Of a DNA stretch of 64,000 nucleotides, positions 38,621 to 48,682 are shown one piece after another. The notes below the pieces were generated by a model. It was not told the origin of the DNA. It did not search any database and was given only the letters and a program-made list of their open reading frames with translations. A program made the translations under genes and the position numbers. How positions within the stretch are numbered: position 1 is the stretch's first letter; each line of letters starts with the position of its first letter. Source of the stretch: a bacterium (GTDB lineage Bacteria > Bacillota > Bacilli > Lactobacillales > Streptococcaceae); contig CAJNCG010000001.1 in the NCBI GenBank assembly GCA_905221205.1, positions 310,001 through 374,000 of the forward strand. Direction: 5' to 3'.

Positions 38621-39844
38621 TTATTTGATTCGTTTTAATACAACCTTTTTCCGTTTGAATGGGACTTTTCCGCTCTTTTCTTCAGCTAGATTGGTCTGGT
38701 AACTCATCGATAAAAGCAAGCCAACACCGATCAAATTACTGATAATAGCCGATCCCCCTTGTGAAATAAAAGGCAAGGGAATCCCAGTCAAGGGAAGTAA
38801 GCCCGTCACAGCGCCGATATTTTCAAAGATGTGGAAGAGTAACATCATAATCAAGCCAGTTGAAATATAGGTGTAGAACTGGTTATTTGATTTGAGAGTA
38901 ATCTTCAACATACGGTAAATGAGCATGAGATAAAGAGCAATAACAAGGACAGAGCCAATAAAGCCAAAATCTTCTGCGATCACCGTGAAAATCATATCCG
39001 ACTCACGAACTGGAATAAGCAGATTCGAAGCATTAAACCCTTGACCAAATAAGCCACCGCTCCCAATAGCAATTTGTCCTTGAGCCTGTTGGTAAGTGGT
39101 TGTTTGGGCAAAGTCAAATGGATTGAGCCAAGCCAAGATACGATTGATTTGGTAGGTCGGCATCCCCAGTTGATGGAGAAAAGCACGACCATCCTTGCTG
39201 ATAAAAATGGCTAGAAAACCAGCAATTCCTGTTACCGCAGTCACAAATACTGGAATAATAATTTTCCAAGAAACCCCTGATAGTAAGACGATTCCTGAGA
39301 AAATGGCCACAAAAACCAAAGCCGTCCCCAAGTCACTTTGAAGTGCCAAAAGAACTAGGACTGGAATGGTAAAGAGAATCATCCAGAAAATCAATAAAAA
39401 GTCCAGCGGAACTGTGCGTCTCCATTCCTTATGTTTTTGGGTAAACTGGACAATCACACGAGCCAACATGAGGATATAGGATATCTTCATAAATTCTGAC
39501 GGCTGGAACAAGGTAACACCATTTACCGATATCCAGTTTTTGGCACCCGTTGATGCAACTAGGCTTGGATTATAAAAGACAATTGGTAAGACCATGAGTC
39601 CCAAGCCTAAAATATACAGAAAGGGGGTCACTTTCCAAAGAAATTCTGTATTAAAGAGCATGACCACAAAACCAATCACAAGCCCCAAGGCGATCCAGGC
39701 GACCTGCTGCCCTAAAATGGGCAGAATATTGTTTGGATAATCATGACTAACAGCTATATAGATAGCCACCACGCCAATAACCAGTAGGAAAAATACTGGG
39801 AGGAGCAAACTATAATCGACTCTAGAGTCGAGAGAACGTTTCAT
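38621..39844 (-). CDS. rodA: Peptidoglycan glycosyltransferase RodA
   Basis: The 407-residue SEDS-family membrane protein has about ten helices. Marker motifs are GAKNWISVNGVTLFQPSEFMK, LQSDLGTALVF, GQIAIGSGGLFGQGF and the C-terminal GIPLPFISQGGSA. RodA polymerises glycan strands for peripheral wall growth; FtsW is the septal counterpart. The start at MKRSLDSRVDY (39844) has AAGGTTAG upstream. It follows dinG by 36 bp. Confidence 0.94.
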   Translation of the reverse strand: MKRSLDSRVDYSLLLPVFFLLVIGVVAIYIAVSHDYPNNILPILGQQVAWIALGLVIGFVVMLFNTEFLWKVTPFLYILGLGLMVLPIVFYNPSLVASTGAKNWISVNGVTLFQPSEFMKISYILMLARVIVQFTQKHKEWRRTVPLDFLLIFWMILFTIPVLVLLALQSDLGTALVFVAIFSGIVLLSGVSWKIIIPVFVTAVTGIAGFLAIFISKDGRAFLHQLGMPTYQINRILAWLNPFDFAQTTTYQQAQGQIAIGSGGLFGQGFNASNLLIPVRESDMIFTVIAEDFGFIGSVLVIALYLMLIYRMLKITLKSNNQFYTYISTGLIMMLLFHIFENIGAVTGLLPLTGIPLPFISQGGSAIISNLIGVGLLLSMSYQTNLAEEKSGKVPFKRKKVVLKRIK

Positions 39845-39880
39845 ATACACTAACCTTATACTTTCATACAATACTATTTA

Positions 39881-42331
39881 TCATAGTTCATTTAAAAATT
39901 TATCAATAGTCTCATCAACTTCGGATTGAGAGACAGCTTTAACAGTCGCTTCTTTTGCTAGAGAAGTCACAATTTGTTTACCATATCTCTTCCCCACAAT
40001 TCTCCTATCCAGAATGAGGGTTAAGGAACGTTGGTGTTCACGTCTCATACTTCTTCCCAAAGCCTGCTTTAAACGAATAATAGCCATTGGCAATTGATAA
40101 TCATAAAAAGCATTTTTCCCTTCTTGAATTAGTTCCTGATTGATCTTTTTCGTCAAGGGCTCTTGCGGATTTTGGAAAGGAAGTCTCGGTACAACTTGAA
40201 TCACAAAAGGATGGCTTGAAAAATCAACTCCTTCCCAGAAACTTGCTGCACCAAGCAGGATTTGTTGTTCTCCTTTTTCAAAGCGTTTCTTCAGTTGATG
40301 AACATCGCCATTTTTATACTGGGACAGATGGCTAACTGGAAGTAAATCCGATACTGCTAGAAGCATGTCTTTAGCAGTAAAGAGAACCAAAATCGGTTGT
40401 TGGAAATCTTGAACATCCATCAGTAAATCAGCTACCTCTTTGGCGTAAACTTCTAAGGAGGTTTCTGTTACTAGAGGGAAATCTTTGACCAAGACCACTT
40501 CTTGATCCTGTTTTTTATGAGCTTCAATCTTGATAAATTTGGCTTCAGGATAGCCTAAAAGGTCTGCCAAAGAAACCCTCTGACTAATCTCAAGAGTTGC
40601 CGACACTCCCAAGACTTTACATGAATTTGGCACTAAGGAAGATAGAAGGATTCGGCCTGATTTTGTAGAAGAAATCTGAATTTTCTTCTGACTCGTTTCA
40701 GTGGCTTCAAGCCAGTAATCACCTTCAGCCGTAAAATATCGAACCAGTTCCTCAAAGCCTTCTACCTCTAATTCTGAAAAATACTGGTGGAGATTGGCAA
40801 GAGAATCCAAGATATTTTTCCTAGATTTGCCAGACTGAAATTGCTCTATCAAATAGAGACACTCAAAACGAATACTTTCTAATATTCGTTGTTGAATCCT
40901 ATTTTCTTCTCCTACTAAAGCCCTATCAACTAAATCAATAATAGACTGGATATCGTAGGTCTGTTGAAGCAGATTTTCTAGAGCCAACAAAACTTTTTGG
41001 ACTTCATCAATAATCAGTAAACGGTCACTGACAAATTCAGGATTGTCTTCCAGTCTGGTTACAAGATAGGCATGATTAGTTACTAAAAGCTTACAGGCTT
41101 GTGCCCTTTCTTGACTTCTTTTCCAAAAATCTTCCGTCACAAATAAGCTCTTAGATGATAAATTTCCATCATGACGAAGGTCTGTTAGAAAATGTTGGTA
41201 ACGATAAAGTTGCCCGATTTCATCCAAATCCCCGGTTTCTGTCTCTGTCAACCAGACCAAGAGTTGCATTTTAAAGCGTCTAAATAAGCGATTTTCATCA
41301 TTTTCCTGCAAGGAACGATAAAAGGCATCCAACTTCAGGTAATTTTGTGGTCCCTTTAAAGAATGAATATCTGTATGGAACACTTCCTTGAGACATTTAC
41401 CTTCTTCTTCCATGATTTGATTTTGAAGAATCTTTGTCGGAACGCTAAGGACAATCTGACGATTTTCCTCTTGGGACAAAGCGGGTAAGAGATAACCATA
41501 AGTTTTCCCAATACCAGTTGGTGCTTGAATTAATGATACAGGCTCATCCTTCAATAGTAAACCAACCTCTTTAGCAAAACGTTCTTGCTCTTCCCTTACT
41601 TCAAGGTTCAACAGAGAAATATTTTTAGAAAAATCTTGAGATAGTTTTCGTGACTCCAGGGGAGCTGCAATTTTCTTGAAATATATCCCTTGAACTTCAA
41701 ATAGATCTGAAGAAGTCAGGATAGATTGGCTGCGATAAATTTCTTCAATAACCAAGTAGGACTCATATAGGAGAGCGTCAGCCATTTCCAGCAAGCGTTC
41801 CAAGAGTCCTTTAGGAAGTTGGGCCATCTTTTCTCGTAGAAAAAGTAGTAATTCAGCAGTCGCTTGGGCATCTGAAAGGGCTGTGTGGGCGTGTTTTAGA
41901 GGAATGCCTAATTCCTGACACAAAATCGGCAAACTATATTTTTCCAGTTCTGGGAAAAAGACTTGGGCCAATTCGACCGTGTCTACACGAGGATTTCTTA
42001 GTTCATAGCCTTCTAAAAATAAATTTTCCGCCAAGAGATTGGCATCAAACTGAACATTGTGGGCTACAAAAATACCATCCTCCACCAAGTCAAAGATTTT
42101 TCTGGCAACTTGCGAAAAATCAGGTGCTTTCGCCAGACGTTGGTCCGTCAATCCTGTCAGTTCTTTGATATGAGCATCCAAGGGTTCATGGGGATTGACA
42201 TCCGTCGTATAGTGATCGACGATTTTCCCATCCTCAATCACAACAATTCCCACTTGGATAATTTTAGCCTTACTACCTGTGCTAGTTGCCTCTAAATCCA
42301 CCACAACATAGCGATTACCAATCGTTTTCAT
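39881..42331 (-). CDS. dinG: DnaQ-like exonuclease / DinG-family helicase fusion
   Basis: The 816-residue protein joins an N-terminal DEDDh 3'-5' exonuclease (VVVDLEATSTGS, FVAHNVQFDANLL, HTALSDAQATAEL, residues about 8-170) to an XPD/DinG-like superfamily 2 helicase (Walker A APTGIGKTYGYLLPA, DEVQ-type Walker B LLIIDEVQKV, and QALGRSMRREHQR). The Fe-S cysteines of E. coli DinG are not obvious, as in Gram-positive DinG. No ribosome site precedes the ATG; an extended -10 ends eight bases before it. Confidence 0.93.
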   Translation of the reverse strand: MKTIGNRYVVVDLEATSTGSKAKIIQVGIVVIEDGKIVDHYTTDVNPHEPLDAHIKELTGLTDQRLAKAPDFSQVARKIFDLVEDGIFVAHNVQFDANLLAENLFLEGYELRNPRVDTVELAQVFFPELEKYSLPILCQELGIPLKHAHTALSDAQATAELLLFLREKMAQLPKGLLERLLEMADALLYESYLVIEEIYRSQSILTSSDLFEVQGIYFKKIAAPLESRKLSQDFSKNISLLNLEVREEQERFAKEVGLLLKDEPVSLIQAPTGIGKTYGYLLPALSQEENRQIVLSVPTKILQNQIMEEEGKCLKEVFHTDIHSLKGPQNYLKLDAFYRSLQENDENRLFRRFKMQLLVWLTETETGDLDEIGQLYRYQHFLTDLRHDGNLSSKSLFVTEDFWKRSQERAQACKLLVTNHAYLVTRLEDNPEFVSDRLLIIDEVQKVLLALENLLQQTYDIQSIIDLVDRALVGEENRIQQRILESIRFECLYLIEQFQSGKSRKNILDSLANLHQYFSELEVEGFEELVRYFTAEGDYWLEATETSQKKIQISSTKSGRILLSSLVPNSCKVLGVSATLEISQRVSLADLLGYPEAKFIKIEAHKKQDQEVVLVKDFPLVTETSLEVYAKEVADLLMDVQDFQQPILVLFTAKDMLLAVSDLLPVSHLSQYKNGDVHQLKKRFEKGEQQILLGAASFWEGVDFSSHPFVIQVVPRLPFQNPQEPLTKKINQELIQEGKNAFYDYQLPMAIIRLKQALGRSMRREHQRSLTLILDRRIVGKRYGKQIVTSLAKEATVKAVSQSEVDETIDKFLNEL

Positions 42332-42339
42332 TATAAAAA

Positions 42340-42348
42340 ATTATACCA
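42340..42348 (-). promoter_or_regulatory. Extended -10 promoter of dinG, eight bases before ATG
   Basis: TGG-TATAAT on the minus strand is followed by only T's and A's before ATG, with no ribosome site. The rest of the 199-bp gap to the U32 gene holds that gene's terminator and nothing else recognised. Confidence 0.6.
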
Positions 42349-42475
42349 AAAAAAGGGCCATTTGGCACCTGCAAACATGGGATATTTTTCAAACTCAAGG
42401 ACGTTACTTAGCTTAAAAATCCTATCAAATAGAGCATCCTAGCCTACTAATTTTTTGAAAATATTGGAGAATAAG

Positions 42476-42517
42476 AAAAAATTGAGAGAAGAAATGTTTG
42501 CATCTTCCTTCTCTCAA
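42476..42517 (-). terminator. Terminator of the U32 peptidase gene
   Basis: TTGAGAGAAG.. and ..CTTCTCTCAA with a few inner mismatches form a hairpin followed by six T's on the minus strand. Confidence 0.8.
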
Positions 42518-42530
42518 CTATTGATTTACT

Positions 42531-43460
42531 TTATTTTACCATATCAGGATCGTAATCATAAAATCCTGTATCAAGGAAACGGTTTTTAGGGTGAAGTTTA
42601 CGAACTTCTTCATCCAGCAAGAAGGCTTGGTCATGACTAAAGTTACCATCTTGGATCAAACTACGCGCTTGGATAAAGAGTTTTGCAATCTCAACAAAGT
42701 TCTGACCAGGTGTATAAAGACCTTCTAATTTCCAGTGAGTAAAGCCATGCTCTACCAATTCTGTCAATTTGGTCATCAAATCAAGGTCATTGTTGGCAAA
42801 GATGTGAGTCCCATGATTGTCTTCAAAAATGGAATAGTGGCTTTCAGGGTCACTTGGCTCAGCCAAGAAAAGGTCACGTTTACGCGTTTTTTCATCATCG
42901 ATATGCGTAAAGTTATAGTAGTTTTGCAAGAGTGGACGTTTAGAATGGTGAATAACACTAGCACCGTAAACCAAAACTTCAGCAGGAATTTCCAAAATCT
43001 CTGGCATTTTGAAAAGTTCAGCTGATGGAATTTCACGCGCCAAAACAGCTTCAGATGCGCCAGCCTTTTGTCCCCAGAAGTTAATCTGACGACTGCTTGT
43101 CACCATGGTTGAGGCATCGTAGATAGTCTTAAATGAATAACCATCGCGATTGACTACGTAAAAAACGCCTGCATCCCCAATCGTAATGTGGTCTGTCTTA
43201 ATTTCTTCCAAAAAGTCTAAGAAAGGCTTGATACGATCCATCATATCTTGGTGCATGAGGGCATTAACTGCAACAATCAATTCCTTACCCGCATCATGAA
43301 CTAGCTTAGCAATTTCACGCAATTGGTCATGACTAAAGGTTGTTGGCAGACGAAGGCCAAAATCTTTCTCACCGACATAGATCCGGTCTACGCCAGCTTC
43401 GAGCAGTTGTTCAACTTGTTCAATACTTTCAGCAGTTGCTGTAATGATAATCTTTTCCAT
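42531..43460 (-). CDS. U32 family peptidase-like protein
   Basis: The 309-residue protein matches the U32 (collagenase-like) family by its N-terminal barrel (EQLLEAGVDRIYVGEKDFGLRLP, LIVAVNALMH, DAGVFYVVNRDG). Many U32 proteins are now known to take part in tRNA uridine hydroxylation (TrhP) rather than proteolysis, and this single-domain form could be one. The characteristic second-half signature of classic U32 peptidases is not clear. No ribosome site precedes the ATG; an extended -10 ends seven bases upstream. It lies between DUF3270 (divergent) and dinG. Confidence 0.85.
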   Translation of the reverse strand: MEKIIITATAESIEQVEQLLEAGVDRIYVGEKDFGLRLPTTFSHDQLREIAKLVHDAGKELIVAVNALMHQDMMDRIKPFLDFLEEIKTDHITIGDAGVFYVVNRDGYSFKTIYDASTMVTSSRQINFWGQKAGASEAVLAREIPSAELFKMPEILEIPAEVLVYGASVIHHSKRPLLQNYYNFTHIDDEKTRKRDLFLAEPSDPESHYSIFEDNHGTHIFANNDLDLMTKLTELVEHGFTHWKLEGLYTPGQNFVEIAKLFIQARSLIQDGNFSHDQAFLLDEEVRKLHPKNRFLDTGFYDYDPDMVK

Positions 43461-43467
43461 AAGAAAA

Positions 43468-43476
43468 ATTATACCA
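43468..43476 (-). promoter_or_regulatory. Extended -10 promoter of the U32 gene, seven bases before ATG
   Basis: TGG-TATAAT on the minus strand, then TTTTCTT and ATG. Same layout as dinG and the HAD gene. Confidence 0.6.
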
Positions 43477-43599
43477 CATTTCTGGAAAATCAGCCATTCT
43501 TTAAAAATGAAAAGGGACTTTATTCTTATTGTAACCTTTCTGTAATAATTCTCTGCTGAAAAAATGATAAAATAGGTATGTACTGTTAAGGAGAGAATA

Positions 43600-43887
43600 A
43601 TGCCCGTAAGAAAATTACAATCCTATGAGGTAGACTATCAAGAAGAATTAAGCCAGCAGGTTCCTCGATATCAAGATTATACACCTGAAGCGCAATCTGA
43701 TGTCAATCTCAAGGAAATCCTATTTTTTGTTAATATCGCTGTTTTTTGTATCTGTATTGCTATCTTTAGTTTTATCTTTTTAGCATTAAAATTATCAACT
43801 GCTCTTGCATTTGCCGCAGCAATCGGATCCAGCTTACTTGTTTTAAAAGTTCAACGGTCTATTATCAAACGAAAACGTAGAAGATAA
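43600..43887 (+). CDS. DUF3270 family small membrane protein
   Basis: The 95-residue protein has a polar N-terminus (residues 1-40), two membrane helices (about 41-62 and 66-84) and a very basic C-terminus (RSIIKRKRRR), which should place both ends in the cytoplasm. This matches the streptococcal DUF3270 family, whose role is unknown. It has its own AAGGAGAG ribosome site and lies convergent to ciaH with a shared terminator. Confidence 0.85.
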   Translation: MPVRKLQSYEVDYQEELSQQVPRYQDYTPEAQSDVNLKEILFFVNIAVFCICIAIFSFIFLALKLSTALAFAAAIGSSLLVLKVQRSIIKRKRRR

Positions 43888-43891
43888 ATCC

Positions 43892-43922
43892 AAAATATCG
43901 CCCCAGCTGGAGCGATATTTTT
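43892..43922. terminator. Bidirectional terminator between DUF3270 and ciaH
   Basis: AAAATATCGC / GCGATATTTT, a perfect 10-bp stem with a 10-base loop. The ciaH stop codon lies at its edge. Confidence 0.9.
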
Positions 43923-45255
43923 ATTTTTTCTTTTTCGATGGTGTGTGGATGGCAATCTTCACTTCAAAGATTGTTCCCTTTGGTTTATTATCTTTGACAG
44001 TAATGGTTCCTTTTAGCGCATCTACAATTTGCTTGGCTAAGGATAATCCTAAACCAAAACCACCTTTTTGGCGGGTTCTAGCCTTATCCACTCGATAAAA
44101 ACGATCAAAAATTTTCTTCTTATCTTCTGCTGAGATACCGACTCCATTATCGGAAACCAGCAAATAAAGATTGCGATCGGTCGCTGAAATCATAAAATCA
44201 ATTTCACCATCCTCCTCAGTATATTTGATAGCATTATCAAATAGGATAGTCATCAGTTGTTTGAGTAAAAGCTGATCTGTGACAATCGTTCGATGGATGC
44301 GATTTTCAAAACGGAAGACACGGTCATTTTCAGAAGCAATCATCTCATAGTTTGTGAAAGTCGTATTGAAAAAACTAGTTGGAACTTCTGCAAGTTCCGG
44401 CTTAATTCCATCATCTCGTCGAGCTAAGTTCAGCAAGTTTGTCGTCAAAAAACGCATATTTCGGACTTCTTCCAAACTCGATGCAATACTTTCGCTCACA
44501 TCCATAATGGTAGCTTCTGGCTTCCGGAAAAGGGTCTCTAAACGATTTTGCAAAACAGCAAGTGGAGTTCGTAACTCATGACTGGCATTTTCCACAAAGG
44601 ACTGCTGCTTCTGCATGCTCTCAAGCAGAGGACGAACACTGACTCGAGCTAGATAGAGACTGGCGAGCAAAGACAAAATCCAGAAACTAGCCATCACGAC
44701 CACAATCAATTGCTCATGCTTTTGACTTGCTTGCTCCAACTGACTGGTATTAATCAAGACAGCAGCATACTTGATATTGGTTGAAACCGAACTGATATTG
44801 GTTTCCATCAGAATCATGCGATAGATTTCTTCCTGTCCATAGCTATTAAAAACCTGAATCTGATAGATATGACCTAGTTCTTTCTTTTCTAACTTAATCT
44901 TATCCAATCCCAAAAATCGATTTCCAGAAAGGAGTTGCGTAAAATTCTTATCAAAAAGAATAACCTCCGTATTGGAACTGACATTGGGTTTTATCTCAGT
45001 CTTGCTAGTATCTGTAGCAGCATTCTCTAAATCTTTAATCTCTTCTGTCGCCCTATTTACCGCAAGCTGAATAACTGCCTGAGGATTCTTACTCAAGCCA
45101 TGAAGCGTATCATCCACCGAAGTATAGAGACTCGAATGCATAACCTGCAAAATAATCAGAGTCATGGTAGAGAAAATCAGGGTAAAGACACCGAAGTTGC
45201 GGATAAAGTAACTAAAGTCATCCGCATACCATGTTTTTTTTAGTTTACTGAACAT
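43921..45255 (-). CDS. ciaH: Sensor histidine kinase CiaH
   Basis: The 444-residue kinase has two membrane helices (about 17-40 and 188-207) bracketing an extracellular sensor loop, then a HisKA domain with His226 in SHELRTPL and an HATPase domain with N, G1 and G2 boxes ([28 protein letters not shown]). It phosphorylates CiaR; the pair governs competence, beta-lactam tolerance and autolysis through small RNAs and htrA. The gene overlaps ciaR by 11 bp. Residues around His226 and Thr230, often altered in cefotaxime-selected mutants, look normal. Confidence 0.96.
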   Translation of the reverse strand: MFSKLKKTWYADDFSYFIRNFGVFTLIFSTMTLIILQVMHSSLYTSVDDTLHGLSKNPQAVIQLAVNRATEEIKDLENAATDTSKTEIKPNVSSNTEVILFDKNFTQLLSGNRFLGLDKIKLEKKELGHIYQIQVFNSYGQEEIYRMILMETNISSVSTNIKYAAVLINTSQLEQASQKHEQLIVVVMASFWILSLLASLYLARVSVRPLLESMQKQQSFVENASHELRTPLAVLQNRLETLFRKPEATIMDVSESIASSLEEVRNMRFLTTNLLNLARRDDGIKPELAEVPTSFFNTTFTNYEMIASENDRVFRFENRIHRTIVTDQLLLKQLMTILFDNAIKYTEEDGEIDFMISATDRNLYLLVSDNGVGISAEDKKKIFDRFYRVDKARTRQKGGFGLGLSLAKQIVDALKGTITVKDNKPKGTIFEVKIAIHTPSKKKK

Positions 45256-45919
45256 CTTTTAAAATATACCCAACACTACGCAAGGTTTGCAAATTCTCTG
45301 CAAAAGTGGTTCCTTTTAATTTCTTACGGACTTTTGAAACATAGACTTCGACAACCGAAATTGTTGTGTCACTATCAAATCCCCATAGACGATCAAAAAT
45401 CTGAGTCTTCGGCAAAATCACATTTTGATTTTGAAGGAAATATACTAGTAAATCGAACTCTTTTCCTAGCAATTCGACAGGAGTATCTTCGACTTTAACG
45501 GTATTGGTTGACAGATTAACCACAATATTTCCATAAGTCAAGGTGTTTTCATTAAACTTACCTGAACGTTTGAGAAGGGCTTGAATCCGCATTTTAAGTT
45601 CTTCTAGGTAAAAAGGTTTGGTCAGATAATCATCCGCTCCTAGTTCAAATCCATGTCCCTTGTCATCCAAGCTTTCCTTGGCAGTCATAATCAGAACTGG
45701 TGTTGTAATTCCCTTTTCACGCAATTCTTTCAAAACTTGGAAACCATTTTTTTCTGGCAACATCAAATCGAGCAAAATCAAGTCATAAACGCCACTTTCA
45801 GCTTCGTAGAGACCTTCTTCTCCATCAAATACCTGCATGACATCCGCAAAATCGTCTAAGAAGTCAAATACTGAATTTGACAGGCCTAAGTCATCCTCAA
45901 CTAATAAGATTTTTATCAT
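45245..45919 (-). CDS. ciaR: Response regulator CiaR
   Basis: The 224-residue OmpR-type regulator has a receiver domain with Asp51 as phosphorylation site ([13 protein letters not shown]) and acidic pocket residues Asp9/Asp10, and a C-terminal winged helix ending in [16 protein letters not shown] and LRSVGYIL. I start it at [10 protein letters not shown] behind AAGGAGGAGTTTCTC; the frame from 45985 covers the promoter. A CiaR-like box precedes its promoter, suggesting autoregulation. Confidence 0.97.
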   Translation of the reverse strand: MIKILLVEDDLGLSNSVFDFLDDFADVMQVFDGEEGLYEAESGVYDLILLDLMLPEKNGFQVLKELREKGITTPVLIMTAKESLDDKGHGFELGADDYLTKPFYLEELKMRIQALLKRSGKFNENTLTYGNIVVNLSTNTVKVEDTPVELLGKEFDLLVYFLQNQNVILPKTQIFDRLWGFDSDTTISVVEVYVSKVRKKLKGTTFAENLQTLRSVGYILKDVQ

Positions 45920-45943
45920 GAGAAACTCCTCCTTATTAAAACC

Positions 45944-45976
45944 ATTATACCAAATTTGCCTTAAAAAAAACTCAAC
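45944..45976 (-). promoter_or_regulatory. ciaRH promoter with CiaR-type binding site
   Basis: On the minus strand GTTGAG-TTTTT-TTTAAG (45976-45960) is followed after exactly 10 bases by TATAAT (45949-45944). The CiaR consensus is NTTAAG-N5-WTTAAG placed about 10 bp before the -10; only one base of the first half differs (G for A). It replaces a normal -35. Confidence 0.7.
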
Positions 45977-46008
45977 TCTCTGCATTTTACATGAGATAGC
46001 TGAGTTTT
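45963..46008 (-). terminator. Terminator of pepN overlapping the CiaR site
   Basis: AAAACTCA / TGAGTTTT with an inner CTC / GAG part forms a hairpin followed by T's on the minus strand. Its 3' arm and T run coincide with the CiaR box. Confidence 0.7.
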
Positions 46009-46015
46009 ATTTTGA

Positions 46016-48562
46016 TTATTTAGTTCCGTATTGAAGAACAACTGCTTCCACTGCAGCTTTTTCACGGTTAATCAAGTCAACACGCGCTGCAATTTCCTTG
46101 ATTCCCATGCCGATGTTACGGCTAAGAGCAAGATCAGAAAGTTGTGGCTCAAAGAATTCCTTGTATTCCGCCAAGCGTTGCTCTGTCTTAAATACATGGG
46201 CAGGAAGGATAACAAAGCTATCAAAGCTCATATCTCCTCCAAGAGCTGCCTTGATCCAAGCCCAGTTTTCACGAGCCCAAGACCATGCTGTTTCCTGAGT
46301 TGCTTGATGGTTTAAGAACTGGAAGTACCAAGCAGACAAGTCTTGTGGTTTGACCACAAATTTGTCCTTCCAAGAAGCAATCAAGGTTTGGATATTGTCC
46401 GCATCTCTACTGTAGGCAAGAGCTGCTGCCAACTGACGTTTAAAGACAGCATCTGTTGCGTGCGTATAAGTATCAAGATAAAGTGCTAACAAGTCTTTAG
46501 TCTCATGATGTTTCATCTCATTGATCAGAACTTGTGAACGAATGGCTGCTGGAAGTCCTGCAAGATTCTGCTTGTGTGCTGCGAAGATTTGGCTAGCAAC
46601 TTGACTAGCTTCTGCATCATTTGAGCGAATCATCATAGAAATGGCCAACTGACGAACCAATTCATCCTCGTCTGATTCTCCATCCTTAGCTTCGAAACCA
46701 AGACGATCATAGTTGTGACGAGCCAATTTAGCAACTAGTGCTTTGAAGGCTGTTTCAGCTTCTGTTCCTTCGTCGATAAAGCGTTCAAGGGCAGAAATCA
46801 CTTGAGAAACAGCTGAAACCACAAGGTAAGACTCTTCCTTAGCAAGTTTATCAAGGACTGGGAGCAAATCAGCATAAGAAATGTGCCCTGCTTCAGCAAG
46901 CAAGCGACGTTCTTGGACAATTTGCAGTTTGCTTGTGTTATCAAGCTCAACTAGGTCAGCAAGAACAGCATCTAACAAGTCTCCTTGGTAGTCTGTAATA
47001 TAGTGGGCTGTATTTTCAGTATTGAGACGAAGGGCTGTTTTGTTTTCTGCAAGAAGAGCTGAGTAACCAGGGATTTCAATACTTTCAGTTTCAAGTGTAT
47101 CTGGCAAGCCTTTCCAGTTGCTATTGAGTGGTACAACCCAGAGACGGTTCTTGTCCTCGTTCTCACCGATAAAGAATTGTTTTTGTGAAATCTTCAAGAT
47201 ATCATTTTCAACCTTGACAGTAAGTACTGGGTAACCAGGTTGTTCCAACCAAGAATCCATGAAGGCTGCAACATCACGCCCTGACGCTTGACCAAGGGCA
47301 TCCCAAAGGTCACGACCAATTGTATTGCTGTATTGGTGTTTTTCAAAGTAAGCGTGCAAACCTTTAGCAAAATCAGCATCTCCTAGCCAACGACGAAGCA
47401 TGTGCATAAGACGGCTTCCTTTGGCATAGACGATAGCACCATCAAAGAGCGTATTGATTTCATCTGGGTGTTTGACTTCGACGTGAACAGACTGTACGCC
47501 ATCAGTCGCGTCACGTTTCAAGGCAGACGGAACACCACCTGTTTGGAAATCTTCAAAGATATTCCAGCTTGGCTCGATAGCATCCACACAGACGTACTCC
47601 ATCATGTTAGCAAAGCTTTCATTGAGCCAAAGGTCATCCCACCATTTCATAGTCACGAGGTTCCCAAACCATTGGTGAGCCAATTCATGTGCCACAACAA
47701 GGGCAACTTGTTGACGGCTGGCAAATGTTGAGTTCTCATCCACAACCAAGTAAACTTCACGGTAGGTCACAAGACCCCAGTTTTCCATAGCTCCAGCTGA
47801 GAAGTCAGGAAGGGCGATGTGGAGAGATTGAGGAATTGGATACTTAACTCCGTAGTAATCTTCGTAAAATTCGATTGAGCGAACGGCAATATCTAGTGAA
47901 AAATCAAGGTTAGATAGTGGGTGGGCTTTGGTTGAGTAAACACCAACAAGGGTACCGTTTTTAGTTTTAGCCGTCACACCTTGCAAATCACCTGCAACAA
48001 AGGCCAACAAGTAAGAAGACATGCGAGGTGTTGTCTCAAACTTCCAGATACCTGTTTCCTGACGTTTTTCAAGTTCAATCTCTGGCATATTTGACAAGGC
48101 CAATTCACCTTCTGCTTGATCAAAACGAAGAGAGAGGTCAAAGGTTGCTTTGGCTTCAGGTTCATCCACACATGGGAAGGCTTCACGCGCAAAATGACTC
48201 TCAAACTGTGTTGACAAGACTTCCTTCTTCACTCCATCAACTGTATAGTATGAAGGGTAAATCCCTGTCATGTTGTCTGTGATTTTACCAGAAAAGGCAA
48301 GAACCACTTCAACTTGACCAGCCTCAGCCAATTCGATATGAAGGGCTTCATTGTCATGGTCAACTGTAAATGGACGAGCTTGACCTGCAACTTCTACAGA
48401 AGCGATTTCCAAGCCTTTTTGATGAAGGGAAATACGGTCACTTTGTGCTTGGCCAGTGATGGTCACCTTCCCAGAAAAAGTCTTGGTCTCACGACTCAAG
48501 TCTAAAAATAAATCATAGTGTTCAGGAACAAATTGCTTAATAAAATGTTCAACTGCTTGCAT
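46016..48562 (-). CDS. pepN: Aminopeptidase N (M1 family)
   Basis: The 848-residue zinc aminopeptidase removes N-terminal residues (Lys, Leu, Arg and others) from peptides in the cytoplasm. GAMEN is at 257-261 and the zinc site HELAHQW starts at 292, with the second Glu in NESFANMMEY. Length is normal for streptococcal PepN. It starts behind GGAGAAAACT and is a single-gene unit ending in a terminator next to ciaR. Confidence 0.97.
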   Translation of the reverse strand: MQAVEHFIKQFVPEHYDLFLDLSRETKTFSGKVTITGQAQSDRISLHQKGLEIASVEVAGQARPFTVDHDNEALHIELAEAGQVEVVLAFSGKITDNMTGIYPSYYTVDGVKKEVLSTQFESHFAREAFPCVDEPEAKATFDLSLRFDQAEGELALSNMPEIELEKRQETGIWKFETTPRMSSYLLAFVAGDLQGVTAKTKNGTLVGVYSTKAHPLSNLDFSLDIAVRSIEFYEDYYGVKYPIPQSLHIALPDFSAGAMENWGLVTYREVYLVVDENSTFASRQQVALVVAHELAHQWFGNLVTMKWWDDLWLNESFANMMEYVCVDAIEPSWNIFEDFQTGGVPSALKRDATDGVQSVHVEVKHPDEINTLFDGAIVYAKGSRLMHMLRRWLGDADFAKGLHAYFEKHQYSNTIGRDLWDALGQASGRDVAAFMDSWLEQPGYPVLTVKVENDILKISQKQFFIGENEDKNRLWVVPLNSNWKGLPDTLETESIEIPGYSALLAENKTALRLNTENTAHYITDYQGDLLDAVLADLVELDNTSKLQIVQERRLLAEAGHISYADLLPVLDKLAKEESYLVVSAVSQVISALERFIDEGTEAETAFKALVAKLARHNYDRLGFEAKDGESDEDELVRQLAISMMIRSNDAEASQVASQIFAAHKQNLAGLPAAIRSQVLINEMKHHETKDLLALYLDTYTHATDAVFKRQLAAALAYSRDADNIQTLIASWKDKFVVKPQDLSAWYFQFLNHQATQETAWSWARENWAWIKAALGGDMSFDSFVILPAHVFKTEQRLAEYKEFFEPQLSDLALSRNIGMGIKEIAARVDLINREKAAVEAVVLQYGTK

Positions 48563-48682
48563 AGTTTTCTCCTATCTAAGTTTAAGAGCTAGGGCTCTTC
48601 TTCAAACAAACTTATTATATCATGTTTTGCCTAAGAAAAAAGGATTGGACGGTAATTTCCAAAACTTTCTTCCTTCTGCAGC

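Noticed and set aside
43323..43559. Plus-strand frame overlapping the U32 gene start
   Set aside because: It runs antisense through the gene and its promoter and encodes nothing recognisable.
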